From the NCBI GenBank assembly GCA_029261165.1, contig JAJDBV010000024.1, positions 24,280-88,279 on the forward strand: a stretch of 64,000 nucleotides of DNA, read 5' to 3'. The translations under genes and the position numbers were made by a program. Below, in pieces: positions 10,294 to 21,786 of this stretch (positions are counted from its first letter, which is position 1; every line of letters starts with the position of its first letter). Under the pieces are notes generated by a model that saw only the letters and a program-made list of their open reading frames with translations, was not told the DNA's origin and made no database searches. This DNA is from Nitrospirota bacterium (lineage in GTDB: Bacteria > Nitrospirota > Nitrospiria > SBBL01 > JAADHI01).

Positions 10294-11451
10294 CTACTTT
10301 AACTCAAGGTGGAATTCCGTCCCCGTATCGCTTATGGGACGATATCTCCAACTGCCAAGATCGACTTCACTCCTTTGAATTTCTTCTGAAGAAAAGAGTT
10401 CCTCAAGTGAGGTCGGATAATTGCCTTTTCGCAGGTAATAGATCTCCAGATGATGTCGGATTATATCTATTTCATTCCATGTGGCTAATTTTTGAATCTC
10501 CTGAATGGATTGATTGGCTGAAAGAAGCGTTGACCGGACTGAAGGATAAGCCAGGAAGAGCAGGAAGAGTGTAGACCCGATGACGAGGCTTCCAGAGATG
10601 AACTTGATTGTTTTTTCGCGTCGCTCAATATCTTTTATTGAGAGGGATGTCGACGCGACTTTCACCTCATGCCCTCCCTTTTTCTTTATTTTTCCTTGGG
10701 AGAGAAGATCTACAAGGCCTTTATAGATGTAAAAGGCCCCCATCTCCGCCATATCAATCATTTCCTGGACATTTCGTTCTTGCTGAACCTGCTTAATAAG
10801 CCATGCCTCCTCCTCCCCTCCTTCTTCCTCTTCATCAGATCCAGCCAGATTTTCAAGTGATTCGAAAGAGGTCTCATCATCGGTTTTTTGATCAGATTTC
10901 TTATTCGATTGACTTGAAAAATCTACTGCGATTTCAAAAGTGACCTGGAGTGAGGGTATTTTTTTGAGAAGAAGAGGCCACTCATCCATCCGTCGAACCC
11001 CTTCCATTAAGGTAAATTCAATGCTCATCGGTTCGACAAAATCGACATTATATGAGATATTTTTCTGTTCAAACTTATATTTTCCAGATTTCCATTCAAA
11101 GAGCTGGAAAATTATTTCTTCAGTATGTAGACGGGTCAGACGTTTTAATTGATGTGGCGCCATAATATCAAGCGAGATCATGACTTCAGATAAGGGTTGC
11201 TTTACTCTTTTTTGCTCTTCCAGAGCGACCTTGACATCTTTTAGATTTATTTGTTCGGCTTTCAACAGAAGGTTCAATAGATCGTCTTCTTCTTCGGCTC
11301 CCGAAGCCTTGATGATACGGCCTTCCTTAAATTGGACGAGGACCCCTTCCTTGCCTTTCGCAAGGGCAAGAATCCCATCCTTTTTCTGTCGTTGAATCAT
11401 CTGAAATATTTCGGCAAGTTCAAAGGTTTGAATCGAACCTTCTAAGGCCAT
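10294..11451 (-). CDS. DUF4388 (PATAN-like) protein fused to a membrane anchor and a pseudopilin-like tail
   Basis: 385 residues. The N-terminus (about 1-175) is a DUF4388 domain, opening with ALEGSIQTFELAEIFQMIQ, a domain linked to signalling and gliding/motility regulators. An acidic stretch (about 185-215) follows, then one transmembrane helix near 285-303. The last 75 residues (AYPSVRSTLL through TGTEFHLELK) resemble the C-terminal part of type II secretion or type IV pilin-like proteins, with the L-E-I-Y-Y-x-x-K-G-N-Y-P-T-S-L-E-E-L pattern and W-R-Y-R-P near the end. The pilin tail is not preceded by a prepilin peptidase site. It overlaps the preceding TPR gene by 10 nt. Confidence 0.75.
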   Translation of the reverse strand: MALEGSIQTFELAEIFQMIQRQKKDGILALAKGKEGVLVQFKEGRIIKASGAEEEDDLLNLLLKAEQINLKDVKVALEEQKRVKQPLSEVMISLDIMAPHQLKRLTRLHTEEIIFQLFEWKSGKYKFEQKNISYNVDFVEPMSIEFTLMEGVRRMDEWPLLLKKIPSLQVTFEIAVDFSSQSNKKSDQKTDDETSFESLENLAGSDEEEEGGEEEAWLIKQVQQERNVQEMIDMAEMGAFYIYKGLVDLLSQGKIKKKGGHEVKVASTSLSIKDIERREKTIKFISGSLVIGSTLFLLFLAYPSVRSTLLSANQSIQEIQKLATWNEIDIIRHHLEIYYLRKGNYPTSLEELFSSEEIQRSEVDLGSWRYRPISDTGTEFHLELK

Positions 11452-13226
11452 AAGCGGTCACTCCAAGTGCGCTTCAGATCAAAAAGAGATACAAAATAGA
11501 GGGAGAAGAGGCCGAGGGAAACCCAAATCCACTTGGATCCCTGAAGGTGCCAGGGTGTGGATGGGGAAAAAGAATCAGAGAGAAAGAGGTAGGTTGTCAA
11601 AAAGAAAAAAAGACCCAGAAAAAAGATTCCCCTTCCTGACTTTCGGATGGAGAGATGTCCTCCACCCGGTATAAGAAAAAAGGGATAGAATTTTTTAGGA
11701 ATTTTTTTGACAGCCTTCTCGATGATCACGAAGTCGCTTTTTTTCTTGATTGATCTGAACTGGTGTCCACATTCCTTACAGACATAGTAGCTGAATATCT
11801 TCTCCTGACATCGACGGCAGATTGACTTATGACACGAGGCACAAGGGTGTACTGAAGAAATTCGTTTCAAAATTGGGGCCGATAGGGTTAATAGAATGAA
11901 CCAACCAGCAGAAATAATTGGAGCATTCTTTAGAGGGATATTGCCGGCCCATCCTTTCCATATTATTTCGGCCTCCCGGCTACCGGCCTGATATTCTTCT
12001 GAAACTTTTTTCCAGAGATCTGCCTCTGAGAACCGCTCCTCAATCACAGGGAATTCCGGATACATCACTGCCCTCTGAGAGAACCGTTCAACCGTATTTT
12101 TGTCTATTCGGATCGCTTCATTAAAAGACTGTTGCCCTCTCTTAAAGGCAAGCATCTCTCGATAGGTCTGACTGATATTGTAATATGCAGATACAAGCTT
12201 CGGCGAATATTGGATCGCCTGTTCGTAGTAGCGAATGGCTTCCTCATATTCTTTTTGATAGAAAAAGACATTCCCCATATTGTTTAAAATCATCGATGAT
12301 TTGGGGTTTGAGGAGAGTGCTTCTGCATAAAGTTCCCTTGCCTTTTCAAGGTTCTTCCCTTGTGTCTCATAAGAAGCAAGTAAGGCAAAGCCCTTCCAAT
12401 CCATATCGCTTTGTTCAAATGAGGGCGATAACCAAAAATAATCGGCTTGATGGTTCCTAACCATCTCGTCTAATAGGACAGCGCGTTTTGCAGTAAAGAA
12501 TGACAGAGAGAAAGGAATCAGCCAAGTTGCGCTTCCCAGACCAAGCAAAAATATCGCAACGGTCCATTTTTCTGAACGGTGATAGAATCCCCAAAACAGG
12601 AAGAAGGAAAAGAGAATGAACCATAACAGAGGAACACCAAGAAGAAAAGGGACGATGAATATCGTGGCAAAAATGAATCCCGCTGAAACAGGATGAAGCA
12701 CTCCCCTGGTACTCTCCAATATTTCGTGAATCCAGAGCGCCCCGTAAGCATAGGCAGAATAGAGGATAAACGTACCCAAGCTCAATAGGAAGGAGATTAG
12801 AACGAGAAGAATGACGGTTTCCACTACTGAGAACAAGGACCAAAAATCTTGAGGCACAAGGCCTAAGGCTGTCAGATACTCAGAGAGAACATTTAAAATA
12901 TCTATTTTATTTTTGGTCCAGTAGGCCTTTGAAAGAAAAAAATGGGGGGCGGGTGATGCAGGTGATATTTCAACGGCCGATTTTCCAAGAGCGATCGCCT
13001 CAACCACTCTTCCTTGATGCAGCATCCTCCCTGCCTGATACAAGAGATGTTTGGCAACCCGGTCAGATTGCTCCAGTCCACGATCTTTTCTCAATGATTC
13101 AAGGTGGTCATTCTGAAAGAGGGCTTCAATGGAATGCTGTTCTGCTCCAGGCGACTCGGCCAAAGAGAGTGCAGCAAAAAACAAGATACTCAATACAATC
13201 GGAACTTTCACGAGGCCTTTGATCAC
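11442..13226 (-). CDS. Multipass membrane protein with TPR repeats and a Cys-rich zinc-ribbon/B-box-like motif
   Basis: 594 residues with an N-terminal signal peptide ending near SLAES. A short TPR-like part (about 55-115) is followed by three hydrophobic segments between about 135 and 255. TPR repeats with NNMGNVFFYQKEYEEAIRYY lie around 305-370. After another hydrophobic segment come four Cys pairs (CASCHKSICRRC and CKEC) that could bind two zinc ions, then two more membrane segments. Architecture suggests a scaffold with one soluble TPR domain. It is probably translated with the DUF4388 gene (10-nt overlap) and lies 29 nt after plsY. I do not recognise a named family. Confidence 0.78.
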   Translation of the reverse strand: MIKGLVKVPIVLSILFFAALSLAESPGAEQHSIEALFQNDHLESLRKDRGLEQSDRVAKHLLYQAGRMLHQGRVVEAIALGKSAVEISPASPAPHFFLSKAYWTKNKIDILNVLSEYLTALGLVPQDFWSLFSVVETVILLVLISFLLSLGTFILYSAYAYGALWIHEILESTRGVLHPVSAGFIFATIFIVPFLLGVPLLWFILFSFFLFWGFYHRSEKWTVAIFLLGLGSATWLIPFSLSFFTAKRAVLLDEMVRNHQADYFWLSPSFEQSDMDWKGFALLASYETQGKNLEKARELYAEALSSNPKSSMILNNMGNVFFYQKEYEEAIRYYEQAIQYSPKLVSAYYNISQTYREMLAFKRGQQSFNEAIRIDKNTVERFSQRAVMYPEFPVIEERFSEADLWKKVSEEYQAGSREAEIIWKGWAGNIPLKNAPIISAGWFILLTLSAPILKRISSVHPCASCHKSICRRCQEKIFSYYVCKECGHQFRSIKKKSDFVIIEKAVKKIPKKFYPFFLIPGGGHLSIRKSGRGIFFLGLFFFLTTYLFLSDSFSPSTPWHLQGSKWIWVSLGLFSLYFVSLFDLKRTWSDRLWP

Positions 13227-13255
13227 CTCTGATTTCAGTCGTCTTTCCTTAATTG

Positions 13256-13846
13256 CTACACCTCTTTTTCGGTTCCATTTAGGAGTCGCCTGATATTATC
13301 CTGGTGTCGGGCACAGACGAGTAAGGAGATGGTTGATGCAAATAGGATAAACACCGGTTCCTTTGCGACATAAAAAGCGATAAAAGGAAGCGCGCCAAAA
13401 GCGGTTAAGGCGCCAACGGCAGCATATTTTGACAAGAGGAGACTCCCTAACCAGAAAGCAAATGCAATGATCGCGACTTGTGGAGAGAGGACAAGGAACA
13501 TCCCAAAAGCGGTTGCTACCCCCTTCCCTCCCTTAAACCGAAGGTACACAGGAAAGATATGTCCCAGGACCACCGCCAGTGACACGATGAGAAGCATCCC
13601 CTCACTTATTCCAAGGGTGCGACTGACTGCAATAGGCACACCCCCCTTCAGGACATCGCATACCAAGGTCAAAACCGCGGCTCTTTTCCCGACGACACGT
13701 AAGACGTTGGTTGCGCCAATATTTCCGCTCCCTTTTGCTCTCGGATCGATACCTTCAATTTGTTTTGAGAACAAAAGTCCAAAAGGGACTGCACCGACAA
13801 GATATGCGGCAAAGACCATTCCGATTCCTGCGACCCGAACGTTCAT
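13256..13846 (-). CDS. plsY: Glycerol-3-phosphate acyltransferase PlsY
   Basis: Integral membrane enzyme that transfers acyl from acyl-phosphate to glycerol 3-phosphate, giving lysophosphatidic acid. The 196 residues include the three conserved PlsY loops: GSGNIGATNVLRV near the N-terminus, FKGGKGVATAFG in the middle and SLLVCARHQDNIRRLL at the C-terminus, set between several hydrophobic helices. It overlaps the pgsA stop by 4 nt (ATGA), so both phospholipid genes are coupled. Requires PlsX, which is not in the window. Confidence 0.94.
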   Translation of the reverse strand: MNVRVAGIGMVFAAYLVGAVPFGLLFSKQIEGIDPRAKGSGNIGATNVLRVVGKRAAVLTLVCDVLKGGVPIAVSRTLGISEGMLLIVSLAVVLGHIFPVYLRFKGGKGVATAFGMFLVLSPQVAIIAFAFWLGSLLLSKYAAVGALTAFGALPFIAFYVAKEPVFILFASTISLLVCARHQDNIRRLLNGTEKEV

Positions 13847-14385
13847 TTGACCTTCAAGAGATTCACGCTCCGACCGAATTTCACAAAATATTGTATGGCC
13901 GAATAGAGCGCCAGGATCATTGATGCCAGAAGAAGCAGCATGCCGACTTGATGATAAATCCCGGAGGCGAAATCAATGATTAACAAAATAATTGCAAATA
14001 TTTGCAGGACGGTCTTGTACTTCCCGAGGTTTTCGGCAGCGATGACGACGCCCTCTGATGATGCGATCGCACGGAAACCGGTCACCGCAAATTCTCTTCC
14101 AATAATAATAATGGCGATCCAGGCAGGAACCCGCTGATCTCCGACAAGAAGGATTAATGCCGAAAGAATCAGTAGTTTGTCCGCGACCGGATCGAGAAAT
14201 TTTCCAAATTGTGTGACTTCTGATCTGAGCCTTGCAAAATATCCGTCAAGCACATCAGTAATCGATGCGATCGAAAATATGCCGGCAGCAATGAGCGAAC
14301 TCTGCTGTGTGCTTTGATAGAAAAACCCAATAAAAAAAGGGATCAGAAGAACGCGCGTTATTGTCAGTGTGTTTGGCAGATTCAC
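13843..14385 (-). CDS. pgsA: CDP-diacylglycerol-glycerol-3-phosphate 3-phosphatidyltransferase
   Basis: Makes phosphatidylglycerol phosphate from CDP-diacylglycerol and glycerol 3-phosphate in the inner membrane. The 180-residue, multi-helix protein has the CDP-alcohol phosphotransferase motif D-x-x-D-G-x-x-A-R-(8)-G-x-x-x-D-x-x-x-D, read here as DVLDGYFAR and then GKFLDPVAD. The N-terminus NLPNTLTITRVLLIP is typical of PgsA. Only 3 nt separate it from the upstream acyltransferase gene. Confidence 0.94.
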   Translation of the reverse strand: MNLPNTLTITRVLLIPFFIGFFYQSTQQSSLIAAGIFSIASITDVLDGYFARLRSEVTQFGKFLDPVADKLLILSALILLVGDQRVPAWIAIIIIGREFAVTGFRAIASSEGVVIAAENLGKYKTVLQIFAIILLIIDFASGIYHQVGMLLLLASMILALYSAIQYFVKFGRSVNLLKVK

Positions 14386-14388
14386 ATC

Positions 14389-15303
14389 TCATCCTCTGTC
14401 TGGTGGCGGCTGTGTTTTCCACCGCCGGTGCATCCAGACCCATTGTTCAGGATATTGCTTGATGTGTTCCTCAATCTTCGCTGTGAATATTGCGGTGTTC
14501 ACTTCAATATCTTTTTTATTGTCATCACTTCTGACAAGTGTCATCGGTTTGTTTATCGTAATTTTATGGCGATCGCCTGGAAGTCGGGTAATAAAGAAGG
14601 TGATCGTCGTTGCATCGCTCTTTAAGGCAAGTTGTGCCGCACCTGCAGGAGTGTGTGCCTTCTGATTAAAAAAATTCACAAAGACCCCCTTGACCTGAGT
14701 ATCCTGATCGATCAACAATGCGAGAATCTCTTTCTTTTTTAAGACGCCGAGTATTTTCTTGGAGGATGAGGGACTGCCTCGGCTAATGGTCTCGATGTTA
14801 AATTTTGAACGCAACCGTATAATTAACTCATCAATTCTGGGATCGTAAAGCGGGGCCGCGATTACATGTAGACGGTAACCCTTAAGAGACAGTACCGCAC
14901 CCAAAAGTTCCCAGTTTCCAATATGTCCGGTAATCAGAACGGTGCCTTTACCACTCGACTCCGCCGCTTTAAGGTATTCCTCCCCTTCAATTGTAACAAG
15001 TGACTCAATCTGTCGTCGGGTGAGGTGTCGAAGGTTTAGAATTTCAATGAGGCCTTTCCCCAGGTTTTGAAAATTCCGTCTGGCGATCCGATTCAACTCT
15101 TTCTCCGATTTGTCCCGACCAAAGGCGACTCGTAAGCCCTCAAGAGACCGTTCTCTTTCCCGACGAAGCAGGTAAAAAGCCACCTTCCCCAGTATACCGC
15201 CAAACTGTACACCGAGGTGCCACGGCAGATATCTGCTTGTTCCAGACACGGTCATCAAGGCGAGGAAGACAATGGAACGTGTAATTTTTTTTGAAACTTT
15301 CAA
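14389..15303 (-). CDS. lpxL: Lipid A biosynthesis late acyltransferase (LpxL/HtrB family)
   Basis: Transfers a secondary acyl chain onto Kdo-lipid A at the inner membrane. The 304-residue protein has a membrane-anchoring N-terminus and the acyltransferase motif H-x-x-x-x-E in TGHIGNWELLG at about residue 115, plus LLIDQDTQVKGVFVNFF. I place the start at TTG 15303: it follows AGGGGA and overlaps the kdsC stop as TTGA, a typical coupling arrangement. The longer frame to 15381 would lie antisense-free inside kdsC and adds a non-conserved Arg-rich leader. Which acyl position it modifies cannot be read from the sequence. Confidence 0.88.
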   Translation of the reverse strand: MKVSKKITRSIVFLALMTVSGTSRYLPWHLGVQFGGILGKVAFYLLRRERERSLEGLRVAFGRDKSEKELNRIARRNFQNLGKGLIEILNLRHLTRRQIESLVTIEGEEYLKAAESSGKGTVLITGHIGNWELLGAVLSLKGYRLHVIAAPLYDPRIDELIIRLRSKFNIETISRGSPSSSKKILGVLKKKEILALLIDQDTQVKGVFVNFFNQKAHTPAGAAQLALKSDATTITFFITRLPGDRHKITINKPMTLVRSDDNKKDIEVNTAIFTAKIEEHIKQYPEQWVWMHRRWKTQPPPDRG

Positions 15304-15800
15304 TGAATCCCCTGGGCGGACAAAATAAAGTCGACGACTTCTCTCACGGCGCCCTCCCCTCCTCGGCGTTGCGTGACCCAATCAACTTCCTTCTTGACCA
15401 CATCAACGGCGTTGGCAACTGAAATGGAAAATCCAACTTGCCGAAGTAAAGGAAGATCAATGATATCATCACCGATAAAAGCGACCGACTTTTTTTCTAA
15501 GTGGTATTTATTTGCAATCTCTTTATAAGCATTGACTTTATCATGAATGCCCAGATAAACATCTTTGATCTGGAGTTCTTTCGCCCTCCAGGCGACTACT
15601 GCGGAGTTGCGTCCGGAAATAATCGCGACCCGAATTGAGGCACGACGGCACTGGGAAATACCCAAACCGTCATAGATCGAAAATCCCTTGATTTCCTTTC
15701 CGTTCTCGTCAAAGTAGAGCATTCCATTCGTCATCACGCCATCGACATCCAATAATAGACATTTAATCTGTTTCGCCTTTTCGAATAGGTCCGTGTTCAA
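15300..15800 (-). CDS. kdsC: 3-deoxy-D-manno-octulosonate 8-phosphate phosphatase (KdsC)
   Basis: HAD-family phosphatase that releases Kdo from Kdo 8-phosphate. The 166-residue form has the catalytic motif LLLDVDGVMTNG at about 15-26 and the closing FIGDDIIDLPLLRQVG. It lacks a cap domain, as in KdsC tetramers. The start is inferred: TTG 15800, just after the kdsD stop, gives a family-like length, while longer starts (GTG 15812, TTG 15842) would overlap kdsD. Its stop overlaps the lpxL start. Confidence 0.92.
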   Translation of the reverse strand: MNTDLFEKAKQIKCLLLDVDGVMTNGMLYFDENGKEIKGFSIYDGLGISQCRRASIRVAIISGRNSAVVAWRAKELQIKDVYLGIHDKVNAYKEIANKYHLEKKSVAFIGDDIIDLPLLRQVGFSISVANAVDVVKKEVDWVTQRRGGEGAVREVVDFILSAQGIH

Positions 15801-15801
15801 T

Positions 15802-16779
15802 CTAAAGGGCACCTCTCTTAAGGAGGTCGTGCAGATGGACAATCCCCTTCACCTTACCCTGTCCATCGACGGCCACCAGGGAGGTAATCGAAAAGGTTTC
15901 CATCTTGTGGATGGCCTCTGCGGCCAAGGCGTCTGACAGGACGGTCTTCGGCTCCGGATTCATTACTTCTGCGGCAGGCAAAGAAAAAATATCACCCTGC
16001 CCACGGTTTACATCCCGGATCAACCTTCTGAGATCTCCATCGGTCACAACACCAGAGAACGACCCTTTCTCTGTGACGACGATTGTCATTCCCAATTTCT
16101 TCGCAGTCATTTCCAGCACAACTTCCCGCATCTGCATTGTTTCCTCAACGGTCGGGATCTCTTCACCGGTATGCATAACATCACTTACTTTTAAAAGAAG
16201 ATTGCGTCCCAGAGAACCTCCAGGGTGGAAAAAAGCAAAATCTTCTTTTTGGAAACCTTTCTTTTGGAGCAGGGCAACGGCCAGAGCATCCCCCATGGCC
16301 AGAGCCGTCGTCGTACTGGCCGTCGGGGCCAGGCCCAGAGGACAGGCCTCTTCGTGCACGGAAACATCCAAGATGATATCACTCTCTTTTGCAAGGCTCG
16401 AGGATATTTTTCCCGTCATGGTGATCACCTTCAGGTCGAGACGTTTAATGGCAGGGAGAATACGAAGAATTTCTTCCGTCTCCCCACTGTTGGAAATGGT
16501 TAACACGATATCATTCTTGGAGATCATCCCCAGGTCACCATGAATCCCCTCGGATGGATGAAGAAAAAGTGCAGGGGTCCCGGTACTCGATAGTGTCGCA
16601 CTTATCTTCTTGCCAATGTGTCCGGATTTCCCCATGCCGATGACAATCACACGCCCCTCACAGGTATGGCAGAGATTGACCGCAACAACAAAGCGTTCGT
16701 CTATCCTTTGCTCGAGTTCGGAAAGGGCTTCGGCTTCTATCCGGATGACTCGTCGTCCTTCCTCAATACTACGATCCAT
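15802..16779 (-). CDS. kdsD: D-arabinose-5-phosphate isomerase
   Basis: Converts ribulose 5-phosphate to arabinose 5-phosphate, the precursor for KdsA. The 325 residues contain a SIS sugar-isomerase domain (about 35-180, with VIGMGKSGHIGKKISATLSS and TLSSTGTPALFLH) and two C-terminal CBS domains (about 205-325). The family signature with HPGGSLGR is present at about 187-194. It lies 14 nt after kdsA, and kdsC follows directly, so three consecutive Kdo steps are encoded in order. Confidence 0.95.
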   Translation of the reverse strand: MDRSIEEGRRVIRIEAEALSELEQRIDERFVVAVNLCHTCEGRVIVIGMGKSGHIGKKISATLSSTGTPALFLHPSEGIHGDLGMISKNDIVLTISNSGETEEILRILPAIKRLDLKVITMTGKISSSLAKESDIILDVSVHEEACPLGLAPTASTTTALAMGDALAVALLQKKGFQKEDFAFFHPGGSLGRNLLLKVSDVMHTGEEIPTVEETMQMREVVLEMTAKKLGMTIVVTEKGSFSGVVTDGDLRRLIRDVNRGQGDIFSLPAAEVMNPEPKTVLSDALAAEAIHKMETFSITSLVAVDGQGKVKGIVHLHDLLKRGAL

Positions 16780-16793
16780 CGGCTTTGCTCGTC

Positions 16794-20074
<3,281 letters not shown>

Positions 20075-20078
<4 letters not shown>

Positions 20079-21055
20079 GAAAGAACCTGCTCCAGTTTGT
20101 CTTTGTGAACCGTCGCGGTACCGACCTCTCCAACGACGATGCCGGCTGCGTGGTTTGCCATCCTGGCCGCAGTCGCAAACGGTGCATCTGCCGCCAATGC
20201 GAGGGACAGCGTTCCCACAACTGTATCTCCTGCGCCGGTCACATCATACACCTCTTTTGCCTCCGTCGGAATATGCGTAATCTTCCCATTTTTTTCAAAA
20301 AGACTCATCCCGTGTTCACCCCGTGTAATGAGTACGGCCTCACAGTTGAGTTTTTTTAAAAGTATTTTTCCCGCTTTGCACAGCGACTTTTCATCCTCAA
20401 TTTCAATCCCGGATCCTTGCGAGGCCTCAAAATGGTTTGGGGTAATTATGGTGACATTCTTATAATAAGAAAGGCGATCCATTTTTGGGTCAACAACGAT
20501 CGGGATCCCTCTTTTCTTCGCCCATGGGATCACTTTCTTCATGAGACCTTCGGTAACGACGCCTTTCGCGTAGTCCGAGACCACGATGCCGTTAATCTCC
20601 ATAAGATTGTCCGAGATGAACGCGATTATTTTTCTCTGGGTCTTGAGCTCAATTTTTCTCCGTTCCTCATGATCATAGCGGACAACCTGTTGTTGGTGCG
20701 CAATAATCCGCGTTTTCTTTGTCGTTGGGCGATCATTCTCTACGGCCAATCCGTCCATCTGAACCCCGTTGGAAGAGATCTCATTGATGATCCATTTCCC
20801 TGCATCGTCTGATCCAACAACGCTGCAGATCATTCCGCCTCCTCCCAGGCTCAGAATATTACTGAGAACATTTCCAGCACCGCCGAGCAAGACCGACTCG
20901 GATTGAACATTCACCACCGGGACCGGCGCTTCGGGAGAGATCCTCCGAACGCTTCCCCAAATGTAATGATCAAGCATCAAGTCTCCCAGCACAAGAATCT
21001 TCTGCTTGGAGAATCTGGTTAAAAACCGGTGTAATTTATTTTTTCTGTTTGTCAT
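20075..21055 (-). CDS. D-glycero-beta-D-manno-heptose-7-phosphate kinase (RfaE domain I)
   Basis: PfkB-type kinase that makes heptose 1,7-bisphosphate for LPS inner core. The 326 residues include GDLMLDHYIWGSVRRISPEAPVP at the N-terminus (sugar site) and the ATP/anion-hole motif DVTGAGDTVVGTLSLALA near the C-terminus. It is the kinase half only; the adenylyltransferase half (RfaE domain II/HldC) must be encoded elsewhere. I chose ATG 21055 because it follows the lepB stop and gives the usual N-terminus; the frame extends to 21103 inside lepB. Confidence 0.9.
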
Positions 21056-21063
21056 CAGCTTCG

Positions 21064-21786
21064 TTAGCGGAGGATCTTTCCAAGTCGATTCCATCGGACC
21101 CAACTTGCTTCCTTATCCCATGACCAGTAGATCAGGAAGGCCTGCCCCTTAATTTTTGAAAAATCGACAAAACCCCAGAAACGCGAATCGAGGCTATGGT
21201 CACGATTGTCTCCCATCACAAAGTAGGCATTCTGGGGAACGGATATCGGTCCGAAATTATCACGGTTATCCAGGGATCGCAAGGGAAGTGCTGCCTCATC
21301 GTGAATGGCAAACGACTCTTCCTGCTTCACTCCATTCAGGTAGAGGGCTTTTTCTTTTACTTCAATCGTATCACCCGGAATGCCGACGACACGCTTAATG
21401 AAATCTTTTTTCTCATCTTTTGGGAAACGAAAAACAATGATGTCTCCCCGGTCGGGCTTTGTAATCGGAATCAAAACAATATCCGTAAAAGGGAGGCGAA
21501 CACCGTAAATAAACTTACTGACGAGAATATGGTCCCCGATCGCAAGTGTAGGAATCATAGATCCTGATGGTATCTTGAAGGCCTGTACGACAAAGGTTCG
21601 GATAAAGAGCGCCAGAACGATGGCGATAACGAGCGTCTCGGCATATTCCCGGAAGGTCGATTTTCTCTTTTTCTCGTTAGATAAGATTAATCCTGGACCT
21701 TCAGGACTGCCAGGAAGGCTTCCTGCGGTACCTCCACCCGGCCAACCTGCTTCATCCTTTTTTTGCCTTCCTTCTGTTTTTCCCAT
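21064..21786 (-). CDS. lepB: Signal peptidase I
   Basis: Cleaves signal peptides of exported proteins at the inner membrane. An N-terminal membrane helix ([18 protein letters not shown]) leads into the catalytic Ser motif [10 protein letters not shown]; the general-base Lys lies in [11 protein letters not shown], and [11 protein letters not shown] is present. The start is unusual. In this frame there is no ATG, GTG or TTG after the lepA stop. ATG 21786 (preceded by AAGGA) gives 240 residues and a 100-nt overlap with lepA, adding a Gly/Pro-rich leader. An ATC at 21687, overlapping the lepA stop as TAATC, would give a normal 207-residue enzyme. Confidence 0.92.
   Translation of the reverse strand: MGKTEGRQKKDEAGWPGGGTAGSLPGSPEGPGLILSNEKKRKSTFREYAETLVIAIVLALFIRTFVVQAFKIPSGSMIPTLAIGDHILVSKFIYGVRLPFTDIVLIPITKPDRGDIIVFRFPKDEKKDFIKRVVGIPGDTIEVKEKALYLNGVKQEESFAIHDEAALPLRSLDNRDNFGPISVPQNAYFVMGDNRDHSLDSRFWGFVDFSKIKGQAFLIYWSWDKEASWVRWNRLGKILR

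Noticed and set aside
15905..16543. 212-residue open frame on the plus strand opposite kdsD
   Set aside because: Ser/Arg-rich translation typical of an antisense shadow; kdsD is clearly coding.
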